From Entonaema liquescens (Eukaryota; Ascomycota; Sordariomycetes; Xylariales; Xylariaceae), in contig CADCSX010000008.1 in the NCBI GenBank assembly GCA_902805475.1, positions 1,674,001 through 1,738,000 on the forward strand: 64,000 nt of DNA, given 5' to 3'. Below are positions 34,236 through 46,929 of the stretch, piece after piece. Both the position numbers and the translations under genes were made by a program. Every line of letters begins with the position of its first letter. The first letter of the stretch is position 1. Below the pieces are notes generated by a model that was given only the letters and a program-made list of their open reading frames with translations, did not search any database and was not told where the DNA came from.

Positions 34236-35452
34236 GATGTCTGATGGAATTTTTCAGTCTCTCATATCTTGAGAAAGTATATTGAGACATGAGGATAAGT
34301 TTGACAAAGTGAGTGGCGCGTCTGTTAGATGTAATGAAGAACTTTTGTCGCGCCTCTCTATTGCAGGCTGCAATACTACGCTACGTCCTAACATAAGTTG
34401 CATGTGATTGGCCCTTGTTCTTAATGCAACATCTCCAAGAGACAGAGAGTATACCCAAATCCCTGCGTCTCTTGGCATCATTGACGTTTATGGACAAACG
34501 TATGGATTACCATCAGCCCACCTATCTTGGATCCTTCACGAATACCAGGGATTATAACTGTTGGTTACCTGGGTCTAGATTCTGTATCGACCAACGCAGA
34601 GATTCAATGGGTAATGGCCAACAAGTTCGAAATAGGATTAGCCACGTTTGGTAGTGTAGTGCCGTCTTTGCCATGACCCCTTGTACATACCTGCCTGGGT
34701 AGTATTTTAGGAATCTAGTCTTCCGGCCCCACTATATACCGGAGGACGGAAACTTACAGCTTGGAGAGCCCCGGTGCGGGGCAGACCTCCGAGAATATAA
34801 GTGGGCCATATGCGCTGCCCGCCGTAGGTCGGGGCGGGTGCGACGATTTTTTCTGTTCAAGTTCAACTACTAGGATATAGGAGGATATTCATCATATGGT
34901 AATATACAAGGCTTACGCCCCCCTTTTTTTAGTTGCTTAGGCGCAGTTGTAATGTGGATAATGACAACGAGTCTTGATTCGTAGGATAGCAGAGAGCCAT
35001 AAGAATGTGGCGTCCAACTATTAGCTTAGGAGACTCCTTTTTTTCCCACAGCTGGTTTCAAGCACGGTAGAGCGCACATCAGTGGCGTATGTCAGCGGTG
35101 CTTCCTAAAACCGGTCTCCGCGCATGTTTCGCAATAACGGCGAAGTCATAGATACATAGGTAGTCATGAGATTTCGGTCCCAGAACAGAGTCCCTAGACT
35201 TCTGATGTCTAGGAAAGTTACGAAATCACTTTTACTATTCCTTGTTGAAATGAAATATAGGATGTTGGAGAAAGTCTCTGGGAAATTCATAGCCCCTTAG
35301 CTATGCTCATCTTGCACGCATTGAACTGATACTTACCGATGCGAAGAACATTGAAGTTGCCAGCCACTCCCTGTTGGCCTATAAGCTATAATATTACATT
35401 TATATGCACTTATTTAAGAATATACTAGACCACATCGCCCTTCCGTAGCATT
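34236..35452. other. Intergenic, no gene seen
   Basis: A mixture of AT-rich DNA and a short GC-rich patch (about 34770-34840). Short frames at 34254-34481, 34415-34654 and 35105-35290 show no protein character. Confidence 0.5.
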
Positions 35453-36326
35453 TTATACAAAGACCCCTCTCCTTAAATCTTCTATGCCGCCGATCGGTTG
35501 ACCAGCGGGGAGTTCGCCCGTTTTCACCTTCGTCCCTAACTCCTGCAAGCGCGAAGAACCATCCATCTCAGTTATCCCCATCGCCAACGGATCCATACGG
35601 TAGCCACTAGAGTCGGGTATTAGGGATTGTTGGGGAGCATTCTGATCGCGATCCATAGCCAGCCGTTTGCGTCTGTACCGCCTTAGCACGAGCCAGGAGA
35701 TGCCCGAGCATAAAAGGAATACGCCAACACCGGCCCCTACTCCGACTCCAGCAACAGCACCTGTCGACAAATTCGCAGGATTCTCGGAACCTGTCGGACT
35801 CGCCGGGTTTTCGGACGTCGATGTGGAAGTCGCTACGATATCGGACGAATGGAATGCAACTTTAATCGAGTGCGCGTTTACGCCGTCGGCGTTTGAACAG
35901 GTTGTTGTGAAGGTATTCCCGAGGCGATCGGTATCGAATACGGTGTAATAGACCGTCGTCTCTCCGGGCCTTAAATTTGAGAGACAGGAGTAGTAACCGC
36001 CATCGCAGGTAAACCCGCTCGGACATAGTTAGATTAGGTATCTCGGCCAGTGAACTGCACATTGATGCGCATGGAATGAATTAAACGAACCTTGGGCAAC
36101 ACGCCCATACAGTCCCATCGTCACTCTGGGCCGAAGTCACATCGCATGCGCTGACATATCCTACCGGGCAGATCGCAGGCGAGATGGTCGTAGCTAGGTC
36201 TCTGCCGCCGGGCCAACAGCCCGTATCGAGCGGGTTACCCAGGACAAGAGCTGAGCCGGTCCCTCCATTCGAAGATCCCCAGATCTGAGTTAGGCAAGAC
36301 GGCTCGAGAGCCAAGGTCGTTAGCAT
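35453..36326 (-). CDS. Single-pass membrane protein with Cys-rich ectodomain
   Basis: Exons 36326-36091 and 36017-35453 encode 266 residues. The ectodomain (residues 1-120) has paired Cys spaced as in many fungal wall-proximal receptors: CWPGGRD, ICPVGYVSACD, WACCPSGFTCDGGYYSCLS. A Ser/Thr/Pro stretch precedes a membrane helix (GAVAGVGVGAGVGVFLLCSG...WLVL) at about residues 162-187, then a basic RRYRRKR stop-transfer and a short cytosolic tail. Proteins of this plan are common in ascomycetes and are suspected wall sensors, but are uncharacterised. The N-terminus MLTTLALEPSC is not a good signal peptide, so a further 5' exon may be missing. The junction across the 73-nt intron is in phase. Confidence 0.72.
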
Positions 36327-37441
36327 AGTAGGGTTATTTTAGAGTTATGGTAGTTTCCATGTAGAGAGAAAACAGGGACTATTACAGCGAGGGGATAAGC
36401 AGACCTAATAAATTTTCACTGTTTAATCTTACCACGCTTGGCTGTTCAACGCGCAATGCCAAGTTTAGCAAATTCAGCTGCGTCCATCATGTACCACCTC
36501 AGTATATAATATTAGATCCCGTATCCGATTATTATATGTAAGCATAGTGATACTATGCGTGAGTCGAGAAGCGGAGCAGGTTAATGCGCCGGGATTATTT
36601 TAATAGGAAGACTCAAGTCTCACAGGCCGATCTTTATATTCCTAATCCGCAGCTTCGCCCAAACATGGATTCGCAGCGTTATACCCATCGGGATCGTTCC
36701 AATCAAAGACACACGCCACATATCATTCAGCACATAAGCCTAATGTCAGCACGTCTTCTTCAGGTCTATACCCTATCATATATGATAGCAGAAGAGCCCT
36801 TATAAATAGCTTGAGAAGAAATTCGAGTTGAAGGCTTTCACTGAGGTCTTTGGGCGAAATTTGGATTGAGTAGTATGGTGTGCTTTACGGCAACAAATAG
36901 TTGTCATGTCTAAAATATATACTCGTAATAATATGTCTAGGATGGCATTGATACTGGTTCGTGTAGTAGAGCCATTATATATAAGTTCGGTAGGACCCGC
37001 CTGTAAGGCAAGCCATTCACAAACTTTCCGAAAGCTTAATAATAAACCCCCCGACAATTAAAAGGGTATGATTTATTTCCAAAATCACCTCGGGGTTTAA
37101 TGTTGGAGAACAAATAATATGGTTCGGATTTGTAATAACTCCGTCTCTTATATTCATCCAGGGTGCACCGCGACCCCTGTTGAGAAGGTTTGCGGTCGTT
37201 TCGAGCCTATAGCAGATTAGCATTGGCGATCTAGATGCATGTCCCCAGAAAGTCGCGCCAAAATCGTCACAAGGTGAAGCCACGGTGAGATGTCTCTAAA
37301 GTCCTTATAAGCACGTCCCTTGGCTCGCATCAGATCGTGTCGTACAAATGCTTTTTTCGGGAGGGGTTGACTTTTGCTGAATCTCAGGGGTAAAGGCCGA
37401 ACCCTATTTAGATACTCAGCATTGCCCTAGAAGTATCCATA
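36327..37441. other. Intergenic, no gene seen
   Basis: Divergent promoter region of the membrane protein and the ferric reductase. Minus frames at 36800-37057 and 37017-37283 and a plus frame at 36584-36805 are unrecognised and irregular in codon use. Confidence 0.45.
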
Positions 37442-39514
37442 ATGCGCTCATTTCTAGTGTTGGTATCGCTGCTGGCGTCTCTAGCGAGTGCCGGCCGTGA
37501 TACCGGCCGCCCGGGATATGGCCTGGTTGGATATGGCATCGAGATGTACATCCCCGTCTGCGCCTATGCGTGCCAGTATTCCTTTGGGTCCAACCCGCTA
37601 GTATGCACCGACGAGGCCTCATTCAGCGACTCCGGCATGAGTGGAATGAACATGGGAAGTAGCGTGGACGGGACAACTCTTCCTCAGAATGTAAGCGCTA
37701 TGCCGTCGTCGACCTGTCATGCCGAGTCCGAACCGTTCCTTACATCGGTAGCGTGGTGCATTCATGAGAAGTGTAACGGCGAGCTTATCTGGAAGATCGA
37801 AAAATGGTGGCAGTCATACGTGGTTGGAAACTCACAATCAGATCCTCCGCCGTCCCTCTCGTACGGTGCAGCGCTCGCTTTGGTTTCCTCGCAACCAAAC
37901 ATTACTTGCTCAAGCGGACAGATTTTAAACGAGACGAGTCTTGTTAATGAGACACTTTACCACTCTCAATATGTTTCTATCGATGTTAACCAGAACGTGG
38001 AAATCCAACATGAACGCTTCGGTTTAGTTATCCTTTTATCTGGTGTCGTTATTCCTGTCGGTTTCTCGCTATTGCGTTTTCTTCCTTTCCCAAAACGATG
38101 GACAAGTGCGCTCAATGGTCGGTTCATTTATCCTTCGCTTCTTCGACCGTGGCGCGATTCTCCGGTTGCTACTGTTGTTGGTGATCCGCCGACACGAGGC
38201 CAGGCACTTTTCATAGGGTATCTGACCCTACTTAACGTATTCCTATCGGCGTTCAAGTATGACACTCATCCAGACGGATTCCGTTACTGGTGGAACGACG
38301 GTCCTGATGAAATCATGGGCGATCTAGCGAATCGTCTGGGTGTTCTGTCATTCGCCAATTTTGCGCTCCTGGTCCTCTATTCATCACGAAATAACGTACT
38401 CCTGTGGTTAACCAATTGGCAGCACTCGACCTTCGTCCTCTTGCACCGGTGGGTAGCACGCATCGCCGTTCTCCAAGCTATCTTACACTCGATTGTCTTC
38501 CTTCGTGACTGGATCCAGGAAGATAGACTTGAGGCTGACCAAGTACTGCCGTATTGGTGGTGGGGTTGCATTGCGACAATCGCGGCTTCGCTTATCCTAC
38601 CCCTTTCCATCCCCTTATTGCGCCAGCGCAGCTATGAGCTGTTCCTCGGAATCCATATCGTGGCCTCAATCCTCATTTTCTTAGGCTCATGGTACCACAT
38701 CATCTTCCGTTATCAACACCAGTGGGGTTACGAAACTTGGTTGTATGTTGTGTTTGCGGTCTGGGGATTCGACAGATTAATTCGCTTGCTGCGTATACTT
38801 CGCAATGGAATCCGTACTGCGAAGATTACCGTCATTGACAGTGATTATGTTAAGATTGACGTTAAGGGCGTCGTAGGGGCGGGTCATGTCTATCTATACT
38901 TCTTAGACTGGCGCTTCTGGGAGAACCACCCTTTCAGTATCGCAAGCTCGGTCATTCAACAGAGTGGTACATATTCAAGTGAAAAGAATACCTCACTGAC
39001 TAGAGATGTTGAAAATGATACTGAAAAGTCGACGCAAGTGGCAGCGCGGAGTTTGGATCACACCGTTGAAACGGGTATGGTGTTCTATCTGCGCATCCTG
39101 GATGGAGGGACCAAAGCTCTGCGTTATAAAACCCACCTTCCAGTTTTGATCGAGGGCACATACGGCACCCACGAAGACCTCTCGCATTATCCAACCCTTG
39201 TCTGCATCGCAGGTGGTGTTGGCGTCACGTCTGTTCTCCCTTACATGCGTGCGCATCCCGGCAACGTGTATCTATACTGGGGCTCCCGCACCCAAGCCCT
39301 TGTCGACTCGATGAAGCCTTTGACAGACAAGTTCAACATGGAGGTTGTAGTAGGTCAGCGATTAAACATTCAATCTATTCTAGAAAGTCAACATGGAGAT
39401 TTTGCAGTCGTAGTGTCTGGTCCTCCGGGTATGATGGACGAAACTCGGAAAATCGTTAGCAAACTTGCATTAAGAAAACGAGTTAAATTAGTGGCGGAAT
39501 CTTTTACCTACTAG
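37442..39514 (+). CDS. Ferric reductase-like transmembrane protein (FRE/NOX superfamily)
   Basis: A single exon of 690 residues. A signal peptide (residues 1-17) is followed by a Cys- and Met-rich extracellular domain with several N-glycosylation sites (NVS, NIT, NET), a membrane segment near residue 205 and the ferric-reductase heme domain with conserved His in LLHRWVAR, ILHSIVF, LGIHIV and WYHIIF. The cytosolic half has the FAD motif HPFSIAS (about residue 499), the NADPH-binding GGVGVTSVLP (about 590) and GPPGM near the end. The enzyme moves electrons from NADPH through FAD and two hemes to external Fe(III) or Cu(II) chelates before uptake. It has full family length and no break. The short upstream promoter shows no motif that I can defend. 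Confidence 0.93.
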   Translation: MRSFLVLVSLLASLASAGRDTGRPGYGLVGYGIEMYIPVCAYACQYSFGSNPLVCTDEASFSDSGMSGMNMGSSVDGTTLPQNVSAMPSSTCHAESEPFLTSVAWCIHEKCNGELIWKIEKWWQSYVVGNSQSDPPPSLSYGAALALVSSQPNITCSSGQILNETSLVNETLYHSQYVSIDVNQNVEIQHERFGLVILLSGVVIPVGFSLLRFLPFPKRWTSALNGRFIYPSLLRPWRDSPVATVVGDPPTRGQALFIGYLTLLNVFLSAFKYDTHPDGFRYWWNDGPDEIMGDLANRLGVLSFANFALLVLYSSRNNVLLWLTNWQHSTFVLLHRWVARIAVLQAILHSIVFLRDWIQEDRLEADQVLPYWWWGCIATIAASLILPLSIPLLRQRSYELFLGIHIVASILIFLGSWYHIIFRYQHQWGYETWLYVVFAVWGFDRLIRLLRILRNGIRTAKITVIDSDYVKIDVKGVVGAGHVYLYFLDWRFWENHPFSIASSVIQQSGTYSSEKNTSLTRDVENDTEKSTQVAARSLDHTVETGMVFYLRILDGGTKALRYKTHLPVLIEGTYGTHEDLSHYPTLVCIAGGVGVTSVLPYMRAHPGNVYLYWGSRTQALVDSMKPLTDKFNMEVVVGQRLNIQSILESQHGDFAVVVSGPPGMMDETRKIVSKLALRKRVKLVAESFTY

Positions 39515-40660
39515 TATATAATCCCAAAATCGAAATATCGTAGATTTAATATGCAGAGCTAAGTGACAGCGATTTTATTTAGAGCGTCCAGACGAGATTG
39601 CCTAACATTAACTTAGCTAGAGAACGGTATAACTGATCTAGTTGACATTCGTTATCTAAGATGTTGGCCTTAAAGGTACTTTTACGTAAACTTTCTTGCT
39701 GTAGCAAGTCTTATGTCCATTCCAGTTTATGGGGCGAGTGCCCTCGGGGTGGAAGTACATCATCACGACTACCCCTTCCGCTTGGAACAGGCCAGAGTGA
39801 CTCACCAACGATCTAGGTATAACACCAATGTTTCACAACTGCAGTTGTTTCGGATGTCGACCCATAAATCGAGTCGTGGTCTGATTTAAGAATAATTTAT
39901 TGAGGTAACCCAGTATCTGACTTGACCATATTGGCCAAATTTTAGTAACATAACACAACACAACGCCATAGACTGAATGCATAACCCCCGACTTAGAGTG
40001 AACTTTCCGTAGAAGGGGGGGTTAGTTAGCACCAATATGTACATTAGCATCAGAAATCATGCGCGTGAGCCTTGATAGTTCGAAGGCTTAGCCATATGAC
40101 ATAACGACGTAAAGAAGAAAAAAAAATGAAATAGCTTATTGTGAAAACCAAGTGAAGATTGGGTATTCCTTGGTGAACCTTGCTAGAACAAAGAAATTTG
40201 GTGATAAAACAAGTTGCGTGTGAGTCCTCACTAAGGCTCTGCGGCCTCCTGCTAATCGAATGATGTTCTCAGCTGTGCAAAAACGACTCGAATGCGACCA
40301 AAGAGATCAAAAGGCAGTGCAACGCAAATATGACGGTGGCTTGACTAAAGCGACGAAATAGCCCTAGAGCTTCTCCAAATCTCAACGCTTAAATGCGAGT
40401 TGCGGTGGGATATAATAACAGGTTGGTGTTCCTCTGTTGATCGTCTTCATGAAAATATGTGGTAGCGGGGAACTCTTGTAACACCCAGGGATCCGACGAG
40501 TCACTTCACCGTCTACTCCAAGTTGAGCGGAGTGACAAGGTATAATTTATGAGGGTTACCGATATCAGACGAAGTCTTAAGACTGCTACCCGCCAAAATC
40601 ATCGCCCAGAATGGGCCCAAGACAATGAACGTGTTGAGTACTGCTCCTTGGAACGTGCCT
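39515..40660. other. Intergenic between convergent genes, no gene seen
   Basis: 3' flanks of the ferric reductase and the GT15 gene. The minus frame at 40513-40737 is hydrophobic but overlaps the end of the GT15 exon in another frame and is treated as a shadow. Confidence 0.5.
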
Positions 40661-42664
40661 CTATGGAAAGGGGTTACCATCTCGGCCATCAAGAACGTAC
40701 TCAACACCATCATTGCTCCCAATAATTCCTGTGTCACTATTGAAATCAGATACCTTGTCCTTCCTGACGAGCCATTTACCCCCTAGAAACTTACGAATAC
40801 ATGGATCCGAAGGCTTTCGTTGCTTTGACTCATAAGGTACAAGCTTCGCGTTATTGTTGTCAATTGCGTTCACTGTACACCCGCATGCAAGGCTAGGGAT
40901 TCCCTTCTGACGTTCGACGTCTCGAGCCATTGTGGTCCATCGGCGATGCTTACTGCCGAAGCTCTCAAATTGTTCGTCAACGACTGCTCGCATATCGTCC
41001 TTAGCTTGTTCCGGTAAATCTTGTCCAACGTCTCGTGGGATCGACATCTTGAGCTGCGATTCAAACGCCAGCTGATGTTCATGAGGAGGGCATTGCTCAC
41101 AGAGACCATGCGCATAGCCGATATCACGGAAGTACCAGATTCGACTTTTAGGCAAGAACATGCTAACACTGAGTGTATGAACAGGAGCATCCCCAAATCG
41201 TTCATAATAGAACCCGCCAGCCTTGTCCAAATGGTCGAAATACGCCTTATGCTCTTTGCTGCGAAAGAATTCTAGAGAGCCGATCTCAAAGTTGGAGTAG
41301 AACTGGCAGTTATTGTACTCTCCGTCACCCTGGCCCCCTCCAGCACCCGTGTGTGGACGAATCACATCGTCATGATCTTCGGCTGCATACAGTAGCCAGT
41401 TGAAGTCTGCATCTTCATCTATCAAATCCTCATTACTGTCCATAAACGCCTTGGTTCGCTCCCATAAAGAGGGAAAAGATCGAGCATCGTCAAGAATAGC
41501 CATGTTAAACCCATACGCCATATCATTATCTTGCATGAATCGGAACACGTCGTAATTGATATTGCAAGAGAATTGCACCTGCAGTATCTTTGTTAGCCGC
41601 TGACGTTAATGAGGATCTTACTGCCAGGGACAAACAGCTCTGGCTTCCAATTAACGAGTTAGTGCAATGGCTGACTTACAGCAGGCTCAACTCGCCAAAA
41701 CCAGTCATAATTGGCAAGACGTTTCTCTGACGCGAAGATACCAGCGTTCCAACGGCACATGTGATGGTAGCTCTGCAACCATGCCTTACCAACGCCAATG
41801 CCACCCATGAATTGGCGGCCGACGTCAAACCTTGTGACATCAATCCAAGAGGGGATGCTCCAGTGTTCTTCAGGGATGCGTTCGAAATAGCATTGGGAGT
41901 TGGTAGCCTTCGACACAGTTGCCTTGAATTCTTCGGTGAATTCTTCATTGTTGAAAAAGACCCAATCGTATCGGTGGGTTTCCCGTCTATTGAATCGAGC
42001 TTCTACCTGAAGGATGCTGGAGACCATTTCTCCAAGCTCCTCGTTTCTCACAAGAGAAATGAACGCGGCTTTCGGGCGCGTCTGGACCAATTCTTGTACC
42101 TGCTGAGCTGACAAATCCTGAAGATCTAGGATGGTGTTCTTACGAAGCCACTGGATTGGGCGACTGGCCTCTGCATGGATAGTATACCCAGCGGATAGGT
42201 GTGGCATAGGGGGTGCATAAGCGTCAATGACAGGGGTTTCCAGATCAATTGACTTCGGCTCCCAGATAGAAAACCAAGCACTACCAACAAGGGCAAATGC
42301 CAGGCAGAATATGGCAACCTTGCGAAAGGAGAAAGGCCTTTGAACGAACAGTAGTATTAATGGATTGGACACATCTGTTGATATAATTGGGAACGTACCT
42401 GACACGGCGAGGGAGAAATTTCCACTTGGCTAGTCCTTGGACCTTGCTATGGGTTGGTTCAACTGTATTCTCAGGAGTGATAGTTAGAGTATCATCACCT
42501 GCTTCCTCTTCCTGAGGAGTAAGACCTAAGGGTAGAGGAGTGAAGTCGTCAATCGAAGAACACGACAAGGATGCTACATGTCCTCTGCTTCTAGACGGTC
42601 GGGACACATCAGCACCTCGCCCGCCGGCATGCCGAGGGTACGCTTTAGGAGTATGCAACTCCAT
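40661..42664 (-). CDS. GT15 alpha-1,2-mannosyltransferase (KRE2/MNT1/KTR family)
   Basis: Exons 42664-42399, 42337-41680 and 41578-40661 give 613 residues. It is a type II Golgi protein: cytosolic tail of about 90 residues, one membrane anchor (about 94-113, VAIFCLAFALVGSAWFSIW), stem, then the GT15 catalytic domain. Signatures are AAFISLVRNEEL, YDWVFFNNEEFTEEF, WRVEPAVQFSCNINYDVF, and YNNCQFYSNFEIGSLEFF, whose Glu is the proposed nucleophile in yeast Kre2. FRDIGYAHGLCEQCPPHEH closes the site. It transfers mannose from GDP-mannose to O- and N-linked glycans of wall proteins. The C-terminus is about 60 residues longer than the core and unremarkable. Junction phases are consistent, and the long first exon fits a fungal-specific N-tail. 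Confidence 0.92.
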
Positions 42665-43231
42665 CTTGTGTGTATACACAACGGTTAACACAAAGTGCCG
42701 ATATTAAGGATGTTGGGCGACACTTCACAAAAGAAAAGGAGTTAACTAACCTAAACGCGGCTGTGACTTGAACCTGAATGGCAGCGAACGTAAACGGCGG
42801 CGAACGTATTGAGAATATGTAGAATAGTAGGTTAATGGAGGTGCAAATGAGGAAAACGCGAAATGAAGACACAATTGACGTCAATGCAAAGATGCCTTGA
42901 GTGAAGTAATCGGCAATTGTCTTGAAAGACAAAACTTAGGGTAGGGAAGGTTGGTGATGGGGGGTGCGAAATGGTGTAGAATGAACGAAAAAGGACGGCG
43001 AGTGTTTGTAGACAACGAAAGGTTTCCCAGCGACGTTATCAGCGGTTAGTGTTGTTTCAGGAAAACGTGGTATCTATGCTTCAGTTAAGATTGGAATTGG
43101 GTTGATTGCTGGTTGATACCTAGGCAACAAACAACCTTAGAAACCAGTGGTACCTGTCGTAGAGATTGCCAGGGAAACACCGCCGTTTCCATACCGGACG
43201 TAACTGCCTCAAGTACAGATCGCGGGGAATC

Positions 43232-43266
43232 ATGGGAACCACGGGAACCACGGGAACCACGGGAAT
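43232..43266. repeat. 9-base tandem repeat (acgggaacc)
   Basis: About four adjacent units of acgggaacc with minor end variation. Confidence 0.85.
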
Positions 43267-43570
43267 GGGTCTTGTCCACCAGTTAGATGGCCATGGGGGG
43301 CTAATTCACTAAGCCAGTCAACCGTCCAATATCCTGATTATAGGTCACGCATACTGTCCAAAGGTAGATACTGCACATGTGCTTAAGTACCCGTAAACAC
43401 TGTAGAAGCCAAATGGTCATCCAGACTGTACAAGATTGTATAACCCTATCAGGTGATGATGGATTAAAGTTATGATACAGAGCAATATCGGATTAACTAA
43501 AGACAACGAGGGCTGGTACCTATGCCTTTTTGGATGTCCATAATGAACAACTCCCTATTTGCTGCCTAAC

Positions 43571-43594
43571 TCCTCCTCCTCCTCCTCCTCCTCC
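43571..43594. repeat. TCC trinucleotide microsatellite
   Basis: Eight uninterrupted tcc units, about 25 bases downstream of the HIR1 stop codon. Confidence 0.9.
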
Positions 43595-43618
43595 CCTTAC
43601 TAGAAACCGCACGTCACG

Positions 43619-46600
43619 TCACGTTTCGACCACCATGGAGTCGTCGTCTCCAGCTATCTCATCCTCATGCGTGAGCTCGAGGATTCGTGCATATTGTACA
43701 GTAATTCGTTGGAGTTCCCTAAATTTCCCTACGATGGAAGTTAGCATTAAACTGGAAGACGAAGTGTTGACCATGATTGTAACTTACCTAGAATCATTAC
43801 CACGCCTTTCAGTAGGTCCTTACGGTCCCACCCGCAGATATCATCATCTTGACTATACCATCCCTTACCCCCGTATTTGCCCCCTTTTTATCCTGCAGTA
43901 CACCACCCACTAAACTGTTGAGAAGTTCTTCTACCTTCCCCGGTGTCCCTCTGCCCCTATACGTTTCGCATACATGAACAGATATAACCGGAACTCGTCC
44001 TTCGAGCCTAGCTGTAAGGCACCAGCAATTCGGTTCTCTAAATGGGCAATACTAACGCTAGACTCGAAGGTCTCGAAGCCATCCCTCGATAGTAGAGTCT
44101 TGATTAATCGTTGTAAGGTGTATGCTCTCCCTTGAGAAGGAATTCGTTCGTCGTGTGCCGTTCTAGGTAGGGGATTATACCGGCTGATACAGTCGCTCCA
44201 TCGCTCTGCCCATCCTTAGAAGACGTTGATCCGACTGCAGTAGACTGCAAGGCTCCGACCGAGGAGTCATTGCTATTCCAGTACTGACTGCCCACAGCCC
44301 ACCACGATTCCGATAGTCGTTGCCAGGAGTACATTGTTGGGGAATAGTAATATCCATCGCCATTCGTAAGGGTAACAACGACGTGGCCGCTAGAGTTTAA
44401 GTGTGCAGATGTCACACCAGGACCCGGCATGGCACTATGTATTTGGAGTGAGCTAATCGCAATCTCCATACAGGCGCCAGCGACACTGGCGGATGGGGTG
44501 ATGATAGTGTGTTAATATTCCAAACGTGACATATACCAACTGCTGTAATACAAAGCAACCACCAATCGCGACACTCCAGAATCACCGGCTGGGATTCCAA
44601 GACCATCGCATTTATCAATCGACGGCCTGCAGGAGTCCAAGTATATAAACTACCGTCTTCGCATGCTGCTGCCCAAAACCTCTTACTCCCAGTCACAAGG
44701 ATGATAGCCCGTGGGAGGTAATCTTGCCAAAGCAGAGTGCCACGTTTTGTGGCAGTGATGTGCGAGGGATCTCTAATCGATACCGGGTTAGTTGCCTCCA
44801 AGATGACGTTTTCGGGCACTTTCGATGCCTCCTCTAAGCTACTCTCATCCTGTAAGACCCCACGTTCTAATGGCCGGATAATATGCGACCTAACTTTAGG
44901 TACCGCTAGGCGAACCTGAGAGACTGCAATAGAGGGGTTGAGGATGGCTGGTCGGAGATATTCAGGTGTCGGTATAAGGCCGTGCTTAGGCGGTTCAAGC
45001 GTCGCGGGCTCGAGGCCTTCTACCCCATTCCTCATTATAGTTCTCGGTCCAGACGCGGACCGTTTGCTTGGGTGCTCCTCATCATCTTCGCCCTCAGACA
45101 CAACCGCTTTCCTTTTATTTCCAAGAAGCATGGCCGCCAAGCCACCCTCTGGTAATCCATCATAAGGTTTTGAGAGGTCCAGTATCGTTTGCGGCGCATC
45201 GTTTTGCGCAGCTTTGGAGGAACTAGATCCGACCAGCTGACTCTGGGGGAGCGATGACTGACCAGTCCCAGATGAGGAAATAAGCATAGGCGCAACCCTT
45301 TTCTTCCCGTCCTTGGTGATAGTTACACGTGATTTCAGCTCGGTCACCCTTTCGGCAGCCTTTTCAGCAGACTCTTCTGCGGCGGGTGCCTTTTCTTTCT
45401 CTGGCTGAGCATCTGTCGGCCCATTTGTCGGCGGCAAACTCGGCGTTGCAGCGCTACTCTTAACTCCATTCGTTGTAGGGGGCGCATCTTTGGGGAGCGG
45501 ATGAAAGTCGCCCATTAGCGCTCCCATTCGCGATTCGGCACCTTTCCTCTCTCCTTCTTTGCTATGATTTTCTAGTTGAAGTCCGTCGACGTCTTCTGCT
45601 ATTCCCATAGCTTTTCGGGAAGCACCATATTTAGAAAGGGCTTTATCTGTCTCTTCCAGGTTCGCCACCCAACCTAATTCCCCGGTGTCAAACTTAACTG
45701 CGACAATGCCACCGTCGAGACTTGACGCGAATAAAATCTGTCCATCAGGAGTCCAGGCGAGATCTGATATCGATTTTGATGCCATATCCTGCAGAATTAC
45801 CACAGGTCGAGACGTATTCGTATTCCAGACGCTCAACGTCTTGTCTTGACCGGCTGAAGCTATAACCGTCACCAAAGTTCCCCAGAATGGCCATTAGCCG
45901 CCCCATTCTCCATGGGCTTCTTCGTATGAAACAACCTAGGAGAAAACATGCAAACCTCCGTGGGGCCTTCATGACCTATGAGGTTAATCTCACTGTCCCA
46001 CCTGGATCGTTCGATTATAGCCACCGAGCTTACGGGACCGTTAACAGCATTAGCAGCTGCGATGTGGTTTCCATCAGGTGACCATGAGCACCTTCTGAAA
46101 TAAGTAGTTAAGGGGGAGGATTTGAAGGGAGCGCTAATAGTCGTCTCAAGTTGAAAGTTATTAACCATATCATGTTGGGTCGCATTAGGAGCGGGGGGAG
46201 TAAACCGGAATATTTTGATAGATCGATCATCGCTAGCAGTAGCAAAAAACTTATTGGCAGGATCGAAAGTAATTCCCTTCACATGGCTTTGATGATTCCC
46301 AAGCACCTTGAGCTTCTCGAAGGTATGACCTGACCAGATAACAACCTTGGAATCAAGACCCACAGAGACGAGAATCGAGCCGTCGTAAGACCATGCAAGA
46401 TCTTGCACATCGTTGTCATGCCCTATAAGTCGCCTCGAGGTCTTCCAATTTTCGACAGGTGGGGGCTCATTCGTTCCGAAAGGGGCTATGGTAGGAGGAC
46501 CACTCTCGAGTTGATATATACATATAATCTTATCGTCTGCTCCCGATGCGAGGTAACGGCCATTGGGTGAGAATCGCACGGAATGGATAGTACCGAGATG

Positions 46601-46929
46601 GTGGCTCATATGGCAGAGCTGCCTCGGCTTCGTGTAAGAGGGTTCGTCGGCATTGTAGATAGATTCGGTCGACCAAACTCGAACATGACCATCTAAATCA
46701 GGTAAGATGTCAGCGCGAACAAAACTTGCAGTAATCAAGCATTGCTAATAGGACGCACCTCCGCCAGCAGTTGCAAGTCGCTTTCCATCAGGCGATACGT
46801 GGCAACTATAGACCTCGAAGTCTTTCTGCTCGCCTTTAGAAACGATTAGCCTTGTTTTCTCTCAAGCATAGCAAAAGATATAGATCCCATACCTCTATGG
46901 CTCAGCCATGATGGCTTAATGATGCGCAT
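43619..46929 (-). CDS. HIR1: HIR1 histone chaperone (HIRA homolog), frame interrupted five times
   Basis: Introns 46834-46892, 46693-46758 and 43729-43787 are canonical. The product starts MRIIKPSWLSH and carries N-terminal WD40 repeats (DGHVRVWS, VRFSPNGRYLASGADD, DVQDLAWSYDG, GQDKTLSVWNTN), an acidic/Ser-rich linker with a conserved B-domain-like core (TITKDGKKRVAPMLI), and the C-terminal Hira domain (SAMPGPGV, GYYYSPTMYSWQRLSESWW, ITVQYARILEL). The complex deposits H3-H4 outside S phase and represses histone genes. To read it through, one base is missing at each of about 45880, 44470, 44128, 43948 and 43877. All five shifts have the same sign and most lie in short homopolymers, so assembly deletions are the likeliest cause. 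A total of about 1050 residues is expected. A true pseudogene is unlikely for this conserved gene but not excluded. Confidence 0.85.

Larger units (their letters stand above)
42665..43618. other. Promoter/leader of the GT15 gene and HIR1 3' flank
   Basis: No gene seen. The minus frame at 42645-42932 is probably a GT15 leader. The stretch holds a small 9-base tandem repeat (43232-43266) and a TCC microsatellite (43571-43594). Confidence 0.55.

Noticed and set aside
36800..37283. Two minus-strand frames before the ferric reductase
   Set aside because: Unrecognised, overlap each other, and no splice signals link them.
43530..43913. 127-codon plus frame over the HIR1 3' end
   Set aside because: Antisense shadow that also translates the TCC microsatellite as poly-proline.
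45860..45900. Programmed frameshifting as the reason for the HIR1 frame breaks
   Set aside because: No slippery heptamer at the first site, and five separate same-sign sites in one gene fit base deletions better.
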